Counted from the stretch's first letter, positions 1-9,388 are shown. The stretch: DNA of 64,000 nucleotides from Paenibacillus sp. FSL R7-0337 (GCF_037969875.1 NZ_CP150218.1:7254001-7318000), one strand, 5' to 3'. Program-made: numbers and translations. Notes: generated by a model not told the origin, from the sequence alone.

Positions 1-1
1 C

Positions 2-1324
2 ATCGAAGCATTTATCCGGCGTGACCGCAATCATCCCAGCATTATCATGTGGTCAACAGGCAATGAAGTTAATGAGCGCGGAGGATTGTCCGGTGGATAT
101 GAGTGGGCTGCCCGGCTCACGGCATGGGTCAGGGAACTGGACCCGACCCGTCCGGTTACCAACGCGGTATGCACATTCTTCAGCGGGCTGGGGGATGAGG
201 ATCAGCAGCGGTTCTATGATGATCTCAAGAATCCGCCCAAGGAGTCGGCAGGGTTCGTCAACTTCGACACGGAGTTCGGCAAGCAGGTGTGGGATGGCTA
301 TACGGAAGCCTTCTGCGCTCCGCTCGATATTGTGGGCTATAACTATCTGATTCATCAATTCGATGCCGCTGCCCATAAATATCCTGACCGGGTGATCTGC
401 TCGACCGAGAGCATAGCCAGAGATATGGATAAATATTGGGAAGGTGTAGAACGCCATCCTTATATTATCGGCGATTTCAACTGGACCAGCTTCGATTACA
501 TCGGGGAAGCAGGCCTTGGCAAGACGTTATACGCGGAACCGGAGGAGGCGGACGAACGGCGTAAAACCTTACATGAGTCCCCCTACCCTTGGCGTCTGTC
601 CTATGATGCGGATTTCGATCTGTGCGGCTTCGCGCGCCCCCAGCTTGCTTACCGGCGGATTGTCTGGGGTTCTGACGAAACCTTCATTGCTTCACACCGT
701 CCTGAAAACTACGGCAAAACCGAGCTGATTAGCGGATGGGGCTGGACGGAATGCGAGCATGCCTGGAGCTGGATCGGGTATGAAGGCGAACCTGTTACTG
801 TCGAAGTCTACTCGGCAGCTGAGGAAGTCGAGCTCATTCTGAACGGTGTAAGCTTGGGCAGGCAACCCGCAGGCAAGGTTAACCGCTTCAAGGCGCGATT
901 TGTTCTTACCTATATGCCGGGTACCTTGGAGGCAGTGAGTTATACCAAGGACGGCAAAGTTTCAAGCGATGTGCTCCACTCGGCCGGAGAGCCGGCGGGA
1001 ATCCGGATTATTGCAGAGAAGAAGGAGCTTGCTGCAGATGGGCAGTCGCTCTGTTACGCGGTTGTTGAGATTATCGACGCCGCCGGCCATTGCGTGCCGG
1101 AAGCCTCGCTGCCGGCGGTTGCCCGGGTAGAAGGCGCAGCGTCTCTGGCTGGCTTCGGTACCGGCAGACCCCAGACGACCGAGAATTATACTACCGGCTG
1201 GTTCACTTCCTTCAAAGGCAGACTGCTGGCCGTTGTCCGTGCAGGGGTTGAGCCGGGAATCTCCACGCTGACAGTCAGCGTTGACGGGCTGGAGCCGGTT
1301 AGCCTGGATATTCCTGTGAACTAA
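2..1324 (+). CDS. Glycoside hydrolase family 2 enzyme, C-terminal part (5' end cut by window)
   Basis: The reading frame is open from the window edge to TAA, giving 440 residues of a longer protein. Near the left edge the sequence reads RDRNHPSIIMWSTGNEVNE; the Glu of GNE is the GH2 acid/base residue. About 115 residues later ICSTES supplies the likely nucleophile Glu, followed by GDFNWTSFDYIGEAG, typical of the GH2 barrel end. The segment DLCGFARPQLAYR followed by Ig-like strands (ILNGVSLGRQ) matches the beta-sandwich tail of beta-galactosidase-like GH2 enzymes. The exact substrate (beta-galactoside, beta-glucuronide or other) cannot be read from this part. It lies 18 bp before a solute-binding-protein gene on the same strand. 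In a xyloglucan setting, removal of beta-galactose would fit, but that is inference. Confidence 0.9.
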   Translation: MEAFIRRDRNHPSIIMWSTGNEVNERGGLSGGYEWAARLTAWVRELDPTRPVTNAVCTFFSGLGDEDQQRFYDDLKNPPKESAGFVNFDTEFGKQVWDGYTEAFCAPLDIVGYNYLIHQFDAAAHKYPDRVICSTESIARDMDKYWEGVERHPYIIGDFNWTSFDYIGEAGLGKTLYAEPEEADERRKTLHESPYPWRLSYDADFDLCGFARPQLAYRRIVWGSDETFIASHRPENYGKTELISGWGWTECEHAWSWIGYEGEPVTVEVYSAAEEVELILNGVSLGRQPAGKVNRFKARFVLTYMPGTLEAVSYTKDGKVSSDVLHSAGEPAGIRIIAEKKELAADGQSLCYAVVEIIDAAGHCVPEASLPAVARVEGAASLAGFGTGRPQTTENYTTGWFTSFKGRLLAVVRAGVEPGISTLTVSVDGLEPVSLDIPVN

Positions 1325-1342
1325 TACTATGGAGGGATTACA

Positions 1343-2902
1343 TTGACAAAGACAACAAGCCGCAAGACGCTTGCGGCAACCATGGCAGTTACCTTGACGC
1401 TGGGACTATTGTCCGCCTGCGGCGGAGGCAACAACAGCGGTACCAAGCAGGAGGGAGTGGCCGCAACACCCGGAGCTGGAGCTGTAAAGGAATTATCCTT
1501 GTTCATTGATTTTCCCTGGTGGGCAACCAAGGACTGGAAAGGGCCGATTGCGGAGAAAATCACCGAGAAGACGGGCGTTAAGCTGAATGTAACCGTAGCT
1601 ACAGACGACAAGCAGCTCCCGCTGATGATTGCTTCAGGCGATCTGCCGGATCTGGTGCTCACCTCCAGCAACGTAGGCCGGATGTCCGATGCCAAGCTGT
1701 CGTATTCGTGGAATGAGCTGATCGAGAAGTATGCGCCGGACTTCAAGCTGGATGCCACCCGAATTGCCATCAATACGATGGATGACGGCAACTTCTATAC
1801 GGTCCGCAATGCCTTCGCCACCCAGGAAGAGATGTCCAAGAATAAATTTGCGCTCGGCGGGGACGGCAATCCGGGGATTGCGGTGCGTGAAGACATCCTG
1901 AAGGAGCTGGGGAATCCCCCAATCAAGACACTGGATGACTTCGTGAAGGTGCTCGGTATGGTCAAAGAGAAGTATCCCGACATGGTGCCGCTGGTGCTGG
2001 ACAAAAACTGGATCGAGCAATATTTTCTCCAGCAGTTCGGTGCCGAGGCCCTGTTTGACAACTGGGTTGAACAAGACGGGAAAGTGGATTATTTCATCAG
2101 ACAGCCGCAAATGCTGGAGTTCTTCAAATTCATGAACAGCTTGTACCGGGGTGGCTACATTCTGGCTGAGAACTTTGCGTTTGCCAATGATCAGATCGAC
2201 GAGCAATATGCGACAAGCGGCAAAGCGTTCGCCCACGGCCACACCGTAGGCACTGCGGATACGGACAACAGCGCGGTTAAGAAAAACAACGGTACGTTTA
2301 CCTTCAGAATGCTGCCGAGCGCATTGACCAAAGAAGCGAAGAAGGTAAGCACAGGACTGGGCTTCGCCGGCACCTTTATCACTAAGAAGAATAAGGACCC
2401 GGAGGCCTCGATCAAGCTTCTGCAATATCTGGCCAGCGACGAAGGGAAGAAGCTGACGATGTTCGGGGTAGAGGGAGAGCATTGGACGTGGAATGAAGAG
2501 GGACACCCGGATCTGAAGTATGATTCGTCTGATCAGGACTTCATGAATGCGAACGGCATCGGCTGGTGGGTGCTGTACAATGACGGTGTCATGGAGGGCA
2601 TGAGAGGATATGTGCCAGGCAAGCAGAAGACACAGGCGCTGATGGAGACGAAGGCGATCACAACCTACAAGCCGGCGCTCGGCCTGATTCAGACGCAGCC
2701 GGATTCTGCGGAGAAGACGCTCAAGACCAAAATCGACGAGATGATTAAGAATGAGAAGGTCAAGATCTATCTGGCAGGCTCTGAAGCGGAGGCAGTAGCC
2801 AATTACGAGAATCTGGTGAAAACGGCCGAGAGTCTGGGCTTGCAGCAGCTGGTGGACTGGGCCAACGAGACGTATCAGAAGAAAAAGGAACTGTTCAAGT
2901 AA
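1343..2902 (+). CDS. Extracellular solute-binding lipoprotein of a CUT1-type ABC sugar importer
   Basis: 519 residues starting at TTG with GGAGGG 7 bases upstream. The N-terminus has a basic patch, a hydrophobic core and the lipobox LLSAC, with Cys26 as the predicted lipidation site, followed by a Gly/Asn/Ser linker. The mature part has the segment pattern of the large binding proteins related to LipO/YtcQ (TEKTGVKLNV, IASGDLPDLV). Such proteins capture oligosaccharides at the membrane face and pass them to two permeases. No permease gene adjoins it here. Upstream is the GH2 fragment and downstream, after a terminator-like hairpin, a response regulator. Its permeases may lie left of the window, or it may share those encoded from 5703. 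The ligand is unknown. Confidence 0.9.
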   Translation: MTKTTSRKTLAATMAVTLTLGLLSACGGGNNSGTKQEGVAATPGAGAVKELSLFIDFPWWATKDWKGPIAEKITEKTGVKLNVTVATDDKQLPLMIASGDLPDLVLTSSNVGRMSDAKLSYSWNELIEKYAPDFKLDATRIAINTMDDGNFYTVRNAFATQEEMSKNKFALGGDGNPGIAVREDILKELGNPPIKTLDDFVKVLGMVKEKYPDMVPLVLDKNWIEQYFLQQFGAEALFDNWVEQDGKVDYFIRQPQMLEFFKFMNSLYRGGYILAENFAFANDQIDEQYATSGKAFAHGHTVGTADTDNSAVKKNNGTFTFRMLPSALTKEAKKVSTGLGFAGTFITKKNKDPEASIKLLQYLASDEGKKLTMFGVEGEHWTWNEEGHPDLKYDSSDQDFMNANGIGWWVLYNDGVMEGMRGYVPGKQKTQALMETKAITTYKPALGLIQTQPDSAEKTLKTKIDEMIKNEKVKIYLAGSEAEAVANYENLVKTAESLGLQQLVDWANETYQKKKELFK

Positions 2903-2915
2903 ATCAGGGACAACC

Positions 2916-2947
2916 GGTAGAGGCGATGAGCCTCTACCTTATTTTTC
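2916..2947 (+). terminator. Hairpin with T-rich tail after the solute-binding-protein gene
   Basis: GGTAGAGGC and GCCTCTACC form a perfect 9-bp stem with a 5-base loop, followed by TTATTTTTC. It sits between the binding-protein stop codon and the response-regulator start, so it may end the transcript or reduce read-through into the regulator. Confidence 0.7.
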
Positions 2948-2985
2948 GTCAGACGATACTCGTTACAACAGGAGGAATGGCAAAC

Positions 2986-3750
2986 ATGAGAGTACTGATT
3001 GTAGATGATGAACCGCTGATTCTGAACGGGCTGGTGAAGATTATCGGGGAGGCGGCGCCGCTCGGGACGGAGGTTTTCAGGGCGGACAATGCGTTTGAGG
3101 CCTTGGAGCTCATGATAGACTGTATGCCGGATGTGACCATTACAGATCTTCATATGCCGGAGAAAAATGGCTTCGAGCTCATCGAGGCGGCCAGGGAGAG
3201 CGGACTCTGCGACCGTTTCATTATTCTGACGGGCTACGATGAATTTGAATATGTCCGCAGAGCGCTCCGCACGGGGGTGGTGGATTATCTGCTGAAGCCG
3301 CTGGGTAAGGATGAGATTGCCGCTCTGCTGGAGCGGATTGAACAGGTGCTTCCCTCTGAAGCCGATCCGGAGTATTCGAACCATGCGAAGCGCATTCTGG
3401 CCTATACCAAAACCCATTATATGAACGATCTGTCGCTCAACCATCTGGCGGAATTGATGAATCTTCATCCGAAATATATCAGCAGTCTGTTTAAAAGAGT
3501 GACCGGCGATACGTTTGTCAATTATCTGAACGGATTTCGGATCAAGGAGGCTCAGAGGCTGCTCAGGTCCCATGGCCGGTTATCCGCGAACGCCATCGGC
3601 AAGAAGGTCGGGTTCGAGGATAAGCATTATTTCACTAAAGTCTTCAAGAAGTATACAGGAATGACGCCGGGCGCTTACCGTGATGAGAGCAAACCGGAGT
3701 ATCCGGCGAGTAGTGAAGAAGCAACCGGAGCTGGAGGGCTGGAGCTGTAA
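2986..3750 (+). CDS. Short AraC-type response regulator (orphan)
   Basis: 254 residues. The ATG at 2986 is chosen because AGGAGG lies 10 bases upstream; an in-frame ATG at 2977 is too close to it. The receiver domain (about 1-120) keeps the acidic pair in MRVLIVDDEP, the phosphoacceptor Asp54 in TDLHMP and Lys104 in YLLKP. After a very short linker the last ~100 residues form an AraC double helix-turn-helix (LHPKYISSLFKRVTGDTF and GKKVGFEDKHYFTKVFKKY). The ~300-residue middle segment found in the other regulators of this window is absent. No histidine kinase gene is adjacent, so its partner is unknown. It probably controls the preceding binding-protein and GH2 genes or the transporter that follows. 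Confidence 0.9.
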   Translation: MRVLIVDDEPLILNGLVKIIGEAAPLGTEVFRADNAFEALELMIDCMPDVTITDLHMPEKNGFELIEAARESGLCDRFIILTGYDEFEYVRRALRTGVVDYLLKPLGKDEIAALLERIEQVLPSEADPEYSNHAKRILAYTKTHYMNDLSLNHLAELMNLHPKYISSLFKRVTGDTFVNYLNGFRIKEAQRLLRSHGRLSANAIGKKVGFEDKHYFTKVFKKYTGMTPGAYRDESKPEYPASSEEATGAGGLEL

Positions 3751-3812
3751 GATAAGCGCAGTTAAACCGCTGCATCCGGGATTATGTCAATAGCGGATAA
3801 GTGAAGTAAAAA

Positions 3813-3850
3813 TGTGAGCGTTGTCAATAAACAGGCGTCTCCTCCATAAT
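3813..3850 (+). promoter_or_regulatory. Candidate promoter with overlapping cre (CcpA) site
   Basis: TGTGAGCGTTGTCA at 3813-3826 matches the cre consensus TGWAANCGNTNWCA at 13 of 14 positions. It overlaps TTGTCA (3821-3826), which stands 18 bases before CATAAT (3845-3850), a plausible sigma-A promoter. The binding-protein gene begins at 3900. A CcpA protein bound here would block the -35 box, so glucose repression of the whole transporter unit is expected (inference). Confidence 0.6.
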
Positions 3851-3899
3851 GAAAGCGTAACCAAAATAAAGAACACAATAATTGAACTGGGGGTTGACT

Positions 3900-5627
3900 A
3901 TGAACACAGGTACAAGAAAAGGTCAGAGCTTACTGAAGAGTACTTCCATCCTGTTGTTGTCTGCACTGCTGTTATCCGCATGCTCGGGTAAGCTGGAATC
4001 CGGTAACGGCGGGAAGGAAACGCCGGCCGGTAATGATCCGAAGCCAAGTGCAGCTGTAGATGAGAGTCCGCTCGGCAAATACGATCCTCCGATTGAGTTG
4101 TCGTTCGTCAGAGATCTTAGCGATGTGGTAGAGAATAACGTGCTTGGCGTATTGAAGGACGAGACGATTGATAACAACCGCTGGACCAAGTTGTATGAGG
4201 ATCAGCTCGGCATCAAGATCAAATATAACTGGATTGTGAAGGGCAGCCAGACCTCGGATCAATACTTGCAGAAAATCAATGTCACCCTGGCCTCCGGGGA
4301 TCTGCCGGATGTAACGCCGGTCAACGCCACCCAGCTTAAGCAATTGGCCGATTCGGACCAGCTTGAGGATATGACGGCGTTATATGAAAAGTATGCTTCC
4401 CCGTTCACCAAGAAGGTGCTGTCGGGAGAAGGAACGAGTGTGTTCGATGCCGCGACCTATGGCGGCAAGCTGATGGCTATTCCGAGCCTGGAATCCTCTA
4501 TTGAACGGTCGATGTATATCTGGATTCGGACCGACTGGCTGGAGAAGCTTGGTATGCAGCCGCCGAAGACGATGGCGGATGTCCTGGCGATCTCTGAAGC
4601 GTTCGTCGATAAGGACCCCGACGGGAACGGGAAGAAGGATACCTACGGCCTCGGTATCACCAAGGATCTGTGGGGCGGAGCCATGGGACTGGAAGGCTTC
4701 ATGGCCGGATACAATGCGTACCCGAACATCTGGGTGGATGACGGCAGCGGCAAGCTGGTCTACGGCAGCATTCAGCCGGAAGTGAAGAAAGCGCTTCAGG
4801 TGCTGCAGGATATGGCCAAGAAGGGGCAGCTGGATCAGGAGTTCGGCGTGAAGGACGGGGGCAAGGTGTCCGAGCTGATCTCAGCCGGCAAGATCGGGAT
4901 GGAGTATGGCGAGCAATGGAATTCCATCTGGCCGCTGCAGCTCAACCGTGACAACGATCCCAAAGCCCAGTGGCAGGCCTTCCCGATTGTCTCGGAATCG
5001 GGAGACACGCCGAAGGTACCTCTGAAGTTCAGCACGACCCGCTTCTTCGCGGTCAAGAAGGGTGCCGCACACCCGGAAGCGGTCATTAAATTGTTCAATC
5101 TGCATGTGGAGAAGAACTGGGGCGAGACGGCCGAATTCGATAAGTACTATGCACCGCCGGAAGCAGAGAGTGTCTGGCAGTTGTCTCCGGTTACACCGTA
5201 TCCGGTAACGAAGAACGTAGACGCGTTCCGGGAGATTGATGCTGCCCGCAAGGCCGGTGATTTCTCCACCCTGAAAGGTGAAGCCAAGACAATCCAGGAG
5301 AAGCTTGAGTCCTATGCTTCAGGTTCAACAGAAGGCTTCTCCCTATGGGGCTGGGAGCGGATCTATGGAGAGCAGGGTTCCATGGGCATAGCCGACCAAT
5401 ATATCAAGAATGACCAGTTCCTGCAGGAGAAGTTCGTCGGCGCTCCGACTCCGACCATGGTTGAGCGCAAGACAACGCTTGAGAAGCAGCAGAATGAAAT
5501 GTTTGTCAAAATCATTCTGGGTGATCCTATCGATAAGTTCGACCAGTTCGTGAAGGACTGGAAGAAGCTGGGCGGCGATCAAATTACGCAAGAGGTCAAC
5601 GATTGGTACGCAGCGACTAAGAAATAA
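3900..5627 (+). CDS. Extracellular solute-binding lipoprotein of a CUT1-type ABC importer
   Basis: 575 residues. ATG at 3900 is preferred over an in-frame TTG at 3882 because the G-rich stretch TGGGGG is correctly spaced and the signal peptide then starts normally (MNTGTRKGQSLLK). The lipobox LLLSAC places the lipidated Cys at residue 28, followed by a flexible Ser/Gly/Pro linker. The mature part resembles LipO-type binding proteins, with a calcium-loop-like DKDPDGNGKKDTYG around residues 240-253. It is the first gene of a unit continuing with two permeases, a kinase and a regulator. This arrangement makes oligosaccharide capture with feedback to its own two-component system likely. The sugar is not identifiable. 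Confidence 0.92.
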   Translation: MNTGTRKGQSLLKSTSILLLSALLLSACSGKLESGNGGKETPAGNDPKPSAAVDESPLGKYDPPIELSFVRDLSDVVENNVLGVLKDETIDNNRWTKLYEDQLGIKIKYNWIVKGSQTSDQYLQKINVTLASGDLPDVTPVNATQLKQLADSDQLEDMTALYEKYASPFTKKVLSGEGTSVFDAATYGGKLMAIPSLESSIERSMYIWIRTDWLEKLGMQPPKTMADVLAISEAFVDKDPDGNGKKDTYGLGITKDLWGGAMGLEGFMAGYNAYPNIWVDDGSGKLVYGSIQPEVKKALQVLQDMAKKGQLDQEFGVKDGGKVSELISAGKIGMEYGEQWNSIWPLQLNRDNDPKAQWQAFPIVSESGDTPKVPLKFSTTRFFAVKKGAAHPEAVIKLFNLHVEKNWGETAEFDKYYAPPEAESVWQLSPVTPYPVTKNVDAFREIDAARKAGDFSTLKGEAKTIQEKLESYASGSTEGFSLWGWERIYGEQGSMGIADQYIKNDQFLQEKFVGAPTPTMVERKTTLEKQQNEMFVKIILGDPIDKFDQFVKDWKKLGGDQITQEVNDWYAATKK

Positions 5628-5638
5628 GGCGCTGCTCT

Positions 5639-5667
5639 GGAGGAAGAAAACAACCTTTTCTTCCTCC
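5639..5667 (+). terminator. Intercistronic hairpin between binding-protein and permease genes
   Basis: GGAGGAAGAAAA and TTTTCTTCCTCC form a perfect 12-bp stem around the loop CAACC. There is no clean T-run after it. Such a hairpin probably protects the binding-protein mRNA 3' end or gives partial termination, so that the binding protein is made in excess of the permeases. Confidence 0.65.
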
Positions 5668-5702
5668 ATTCCATTCTTGCCCTGCAGATGTGGAGGATAA
5701 CG

Positions 5703-6602
5703 ATGAGAGCAAAACTGCGAAAAGAACTGCCGCTTCATTTGATGCTTTTGCCGGGACTGGTGATGATCATTCTGTTCTCTTACGTCCCCATGGCCGGTGT
5801 CATGATCGCGTTCCAGAAATTCATCCCTGCCAAGGGCTTGTTCGGGGATCAGAAGTGGGTGGGCCTGGATAACTTCGAATATGTGATGAACCTGCCAAGC
5901 TTCACACAGGTGCTGTGGAATACGCTGTTTATTTCGAGTCTCAAGCTGATTCTGGGCCTGATTATTCCGCTGGTGTTCTCGATTCTGCTGAACGAGCTGG
6001 CCAGTAATGTGATTAAACGGTCCGTGCAGACAGCGATTTATCTGCCGTATTTCTTGTCCTGGGTCGTGCTTGGCGGCATCTTGATTGATATTCTGTCTCC
6101 ATCGGGCGGGATTGTGAATGAATTCCTCGGATGGTTCGGCGTCTCCAAGATCTTCTTCCTCGGCGACAACGACTGGTTCCCCTTCACGCTGATTGCCTCG
6201 GATGTATGGAAGAACTTTGGCTACGGCACGATTGTATATCTGGCGGCTATAACGGGCATTGATCCCGGGTTATATGAAGCAGCTACCATTGACGGCGCCA
6301 ACCGCTGGCACAAGACCTGGCATATTACCATTCCGGGCATACGTATGGTCATTGTCCTGCTATCGGTACTCAGTCTGGGTCAACTGCTGAATGCGGGCTT
6401 CGATCAGGTCTTCAATCTGTACAGTCCGCAGGTCTATGAGAGCGGGGATATCCTGGATACCTTCGTCTACCGGATCGGTCTATTGGATGCCCAATACGGC
6501 GTAGCGACTGCCGTCGGCTTCTTTAAATCAATCATATCGCTCACCTTGATTTCCAGTTCGTATTTCCTGGCTTACCGTTTTGCCAAATACCGGATCTTCT
6601 AG
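5703..6602 (+). CDS. ABC sugar permease, LplB type
   Basis: 299 residues. Start ATG at 5703 has TGGAGG 6 bases upstream. About six hydrophobic segments are visible, the first around residues 15-35 (LMLLPGLVMIILFSYVPMAG). The cytoplasmic EAA loop is clear near residue 195 (YEAATIDGANRWHKTWHITI), the contact site for the ATPase subunit. It is the first of a permease pair for the binding protein at 3900 and ends 14 bases before the second permease gene. Known relatives are LplB and YtcP-partner permeases, which import oligosaccharides of plant polymers. Confidence 0.92.
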   Translation: MRAKLRKELPLHLMLLPGLVMIILFSYVPMAGVMIAFQKFIPAKGLFGDQKWVGLDNFEYVMNLPSFTQVLWNTLFISSLKLILGLIIPLVFSILLNELASNVIKRSVQTAIYLPYFLSWVVLGGILIDILSPSGGIVNEFLGWFGVSKIFFLGDNDWFPFTLIASDVWKNFGYGTIVYLAAITGIDPGLYEAATIDGANRWHKTWHITIPGIRMVIVLLSVLSLGQLLNAGFDQVFNLYSPQVYESGDILDTFVYRIGLLDAQYGVATAVGFFKSIISLTLISSSYFLAYRFAKYRIF

Positions 6603-6616
6603 AGGAGGGAGTACCC

Positions 6617-7537
6617 TTGGAGCAACAGCTAACGCCCAAACCGGAGGAATGGACTCCCATTCGCCCCAAAAAACGCTTTGACGGGATTGCGGTATTGAAC
6701 GCAACCGTTCTGATTCTGGTCTCACTGCTCTGTATCCTGCCGCTCATTCATATTATAGCGGTGTCCTTCAGCTCAAGCGCCTCGGCTTCCGCAGGGTATG
6801 TCAGACTCTGGCCGGTAGACTTCACGTTCGCCTCGTATATGTATACGATGAGCCGGACTGAATTCTGGCAGTCGATGCTTGTCTCCCTGACGCGGATCGG
6901 CATCGGCACGCCGCTGAATCTTCTGTTAACGATCCTTGTCGCTTACCCGCTATCCAAGGAATCGCATGCTCTGCGGTTCCGCAGCGTCTATGCCTGGGCC
7001 TTCTTCGTCACGATGCTGTTCAATGGCGGGCTGATTCCCTGGTATACCACGCTCAAGGAGTATGGCCTGCTGGATTCCATCTGGGCACTGGTACTGCCCG
7101 GCGCAGTTCCTGTGTTCAGCGTAGTGCTGCTGCTTAACTTCTTCCGGGAGATTCCGAAGGAGCTGGAAGAGGCGGCGCTGATTGACGGGGCCGGCCATTT
7201 CCGGACAGTCTGGTCCATCTTCGTGCCGATCTCAAAGCCGGCACTGGCTACACTGGCCTTATTCTCGATGGTGGAGCACTGGAACAGCTGGTTCGACGGC
7301 CTGCTGCTCATGGGGAATCCGGCCAACTATCCGCTGCAAAGCTATATTCAGACGATTGTAATCCAGCAGAACCTGTCGAATATGTCGCGTGATGCCATGC
7401 TTGATCTGGCGCTGATCTCAGACCGGACGCTGAAGTCCTCCCAGATCTTCCTCGGCTCCCTGCCGATTATTCTGGCTTATCCGTTCCTGCAGAAATATTT
7501 CGTGAAGGGAATTGTACTCGGCAGTGTCAAAGGTTAA
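6617..7537 (+). CDS. ABC sugar permease, YtcP/CUT1 type
   Basis: 306 residues starting at TTG 6617 with AGAGGAGGG 6 bases upstream. A cytoplasmic N-terminus rich in Pro and Lys precedes the first membrane segment (LNATVLILVSLLCILPLIHI). The EAA loop reads EEAALIDGAGHFRTVWSI near residue 190. The C-terminus ending LQKYFVKGIVLGSVKG is a hallmark of this subfamily and recurs in the other three second permeases of the window. It pairs with the permease at 5703. A kinase gene follows after 51 bp. Confidence 0.92.
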   Translation: MEQQLTPKPEEWTPIRPKKRFDGIAVLNATVLILVSLLCILPLIHIIAVSFSSSASASAGYVRLWPVDFTFASYMYTMSRTEFWQSMLVSLTRIGIGTPLNLLLTILVAYPLSKESHALRFRSVYAWAFFVTMLFNGGLIPWYTTLKEYGLLDSIWALVLPGAVPVFSVVLLLNFFREIPKELEEAALIDGAGHFRTVWSIFVPISKPALATLALFSMVEHWNSWFDGLLLMGNPANYPLQSYIQTIVIQQNLSNMSRDAMLDLALISDRTLKSSQIFLGSLPIILAYPFLQKYFVKGIVLGSVKG

Positions 7538-7588
7538 CCTCCCGGACGTTATGCATAAGTCTGCAGCTCCCCCCGGATTCAGGATATA

Positions 7589-9388
7589 ATGGTGAAAATG
7601 ATTGCTGGGGGTCTGGGATTGTTGTTCAAAAAGGATTACTCACTGCGCAATACGATATTTCTGCGGCTGATTGTGACCTTTCTGCTCATTATGCTGCCTA
7701 TTCTTGTCTTCGCCGCTTATCTGTATCAATGGATTATGCAAACGGCCAGCAGCGATATTCGAAGCTCGGCCAGCGCCCAGACCGTCTTTTACTTAAATGA
7801 TATGGAGAATGAGATCGAGCGGATGAAGCTGCTGCAGTACAGTCTGCTGGAGGATGAGGATCTGAACAAGCTAGCCCTGACCTGGGAGGCGCTGCCGACC
7901 ATTGACCGCACGGAGAATCTGAATTCGCTGATGAAACGCCTGTTCATCGTGCAAAACAGCAGTACGTATATTAAGGACGTCAGGGTTCATATCATGACTA
8001 TAGGCCGGACTATCTCATCGGTCGGCGGTGTGCGTGAGATTGAACTGAAGCGCTTCCGCGAGATCCGATCGGTCTTCGGGGACCGCCGTTCCCAGGTGAT
8101 TGAGTGGGATGGCGGCCTGTATCTTAGTGCGATGAAGCAGCGGGGCATCAAGGGGGCGGAGCCGGTTCTGACGGTCGAGATTGAGCTGGACACCCAGGAG
8201 CTGCGGGCGGCGCTGGGCCAATTCAATACGTATCCCGGCAGTGGAACGCTATTGCTCTCCGATAGTGCGAGATTCGCGCTCTACAGTATGACCGGCGAGC
8301 TGGCGCGGGCGGAACCGTCCCAATATGTCCGGGATATCCGCACGGTGGCCTCCGGGGAGAGGCTGAGGATTGCCGGCGCGCCTTACTATATCGTCCAGAC
8401 CGGCTCGCAGGAGCTTGGCTTGTCCATTTATCGGATCATCCCGGAGGATATTATCAAGAATCCGTTAAGCAAATTCTATACCTGGGCCTGGGTGTTCGGT
8501 GTGGCTGCGCTTGCCATCATCATAGCTTTTGCACTGTCGACCTACAAGTTCATTCATAAGCCGATGCTGACGCTGGTGAAGAGCTTTCGGAGAATGGAGC
8601 AGGGCGATCTGGATATTCATATCCAGCATGAGTCGAAGGATGAATTCCGTTATCTGTACAGCCGCTTCAACCAGATGGTGAGCAATCTGCATTCCTTGAT
8701 CGATCAGGTGTACAAGCAGAAGATTATGGCCCAGCGGGCAGAGTTGAAGCAATTGCAGTCACAGATTAACCCGCATTTTCTGTATAATAGCTTCTTCATT
8801 CTGAACACGATGGCGAAGACTGGCGATACCGAGCGGATCGAACAGCTTACTACGATGCTCGGCGAATACTTCCAGTTTGTCACCCGTAACGCTTCCGATC
8901 TGGTGTCCTTGGAGCAGGAGATTCACCATGCAAGAATGTATACAGAGATTCAGGCCATGCGCTTCTCCCGCAGAATTGGAGTCCGGTTCGATGCCTTGTC
9001 CGAGGAACTGCAGAAGGTGTCTGTTCCGAGGCTGATTGTGCAGCCGATTATTGAGAACGCGTTCAAGCACAGCCTGGAAAAGAAAGCTATGGAGGGCCTG
9101 ATCATTATCCGCTTCGCACAGGAAGGCCCGGACATCCGCATTATCGTCGAGGATAACGGGGATAGGCTGACCGATGATACGCTAGAGCAATTGAAAGAGT
9201 CCCTTAATGTCTATCAGGAGCAGGCGGAGACAACGGGCCTAGTGAACATTCACCGGCGCATCCGCATTACCTTCGGGGAAGAGAGCGGCTTGCTGGCGGA
9301 CCGGAGTGAGCTTGGCGGACTAAGGGTAACCATCCTTCTTAGAGCTGGAGGTGAGAATGCTGGTGTACAGGATGCTTATCGTGGATGA
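7589..9388 (+). CDS. Membrane sensor histidine kinase, YesM/LytS-like
   Basis: 599 residues if ATG 7589 is used. A TTG at 7619 with GGGGGT 6 bases upstream is an equally credible start and would drop only ten residues before FKKDYSLRNT. There are two membrane segments (about 22-46 and 295-316) flanking a ~245-residue extracellular sensor region. A HAMP domain follows (about 317-370), then the His_kinase segment with the phosphorylated His396 in QINPHFLYN, and an ATPase domain with IIENAFKHSLE and VEDNGD. Such kinases sense extracellular sugars or sugar-loaded binding proteins and phosphorylate the adjacent AraC-type regulator. Its 3' end overlaps the regulator gene by 32 bases, indicating translational coupling. 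Confidence 0.9.
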   Translation: MVKMIAGGLGLLFKKDYSLRNTIFLRLIVTFLLIMLPILVFAAYLYQWIMQTASSDIRSSASAQTVFYLNDMENEIERMKLLQYSLLEDEDLNKLALTWEALPTIDRTENLNSLMKRLFIVQNSSTYIKDVRVHIMTIGRTISSVGGVREIELKRFREIRSVFGDRRSQVIEWDGGLYLSAMKQRGIKGAEPVLTVEIELDTQELRAALGQFNTYPGSGTLLLSDSARFALYSMTGELARAEPSQYVRDIRTVASGERLRIAGAPYYIVQTGSQELGLSIYRIIPEDIIKNPLSKFYTWAWVFGVAALAIIIAFALSTYKFIHKPMLTLVKSFRRMEQGDLDIHIQHESKDEFRYLYSRFNQMVSNLHSLIDQVYKQKIMAQRAELKQLQSQINPHFLYNSFFILNTMAKTGDTERIEQLTTMLGEYFQFVTRNASDLVSLEQEIHHARMYTEIQAMRFSRRIGVRFDALSEELQKVSVPRLIVQPIIENAFKHSLEKKAMEGLIIIRFAQEGPDIRIIVEDNGDRLTDDTLEQLKESLNVYQEQAETTGLVNIHRRIRITFGEESGLLADRSELGGLRVTILLRAGGENAGVQDAYRG

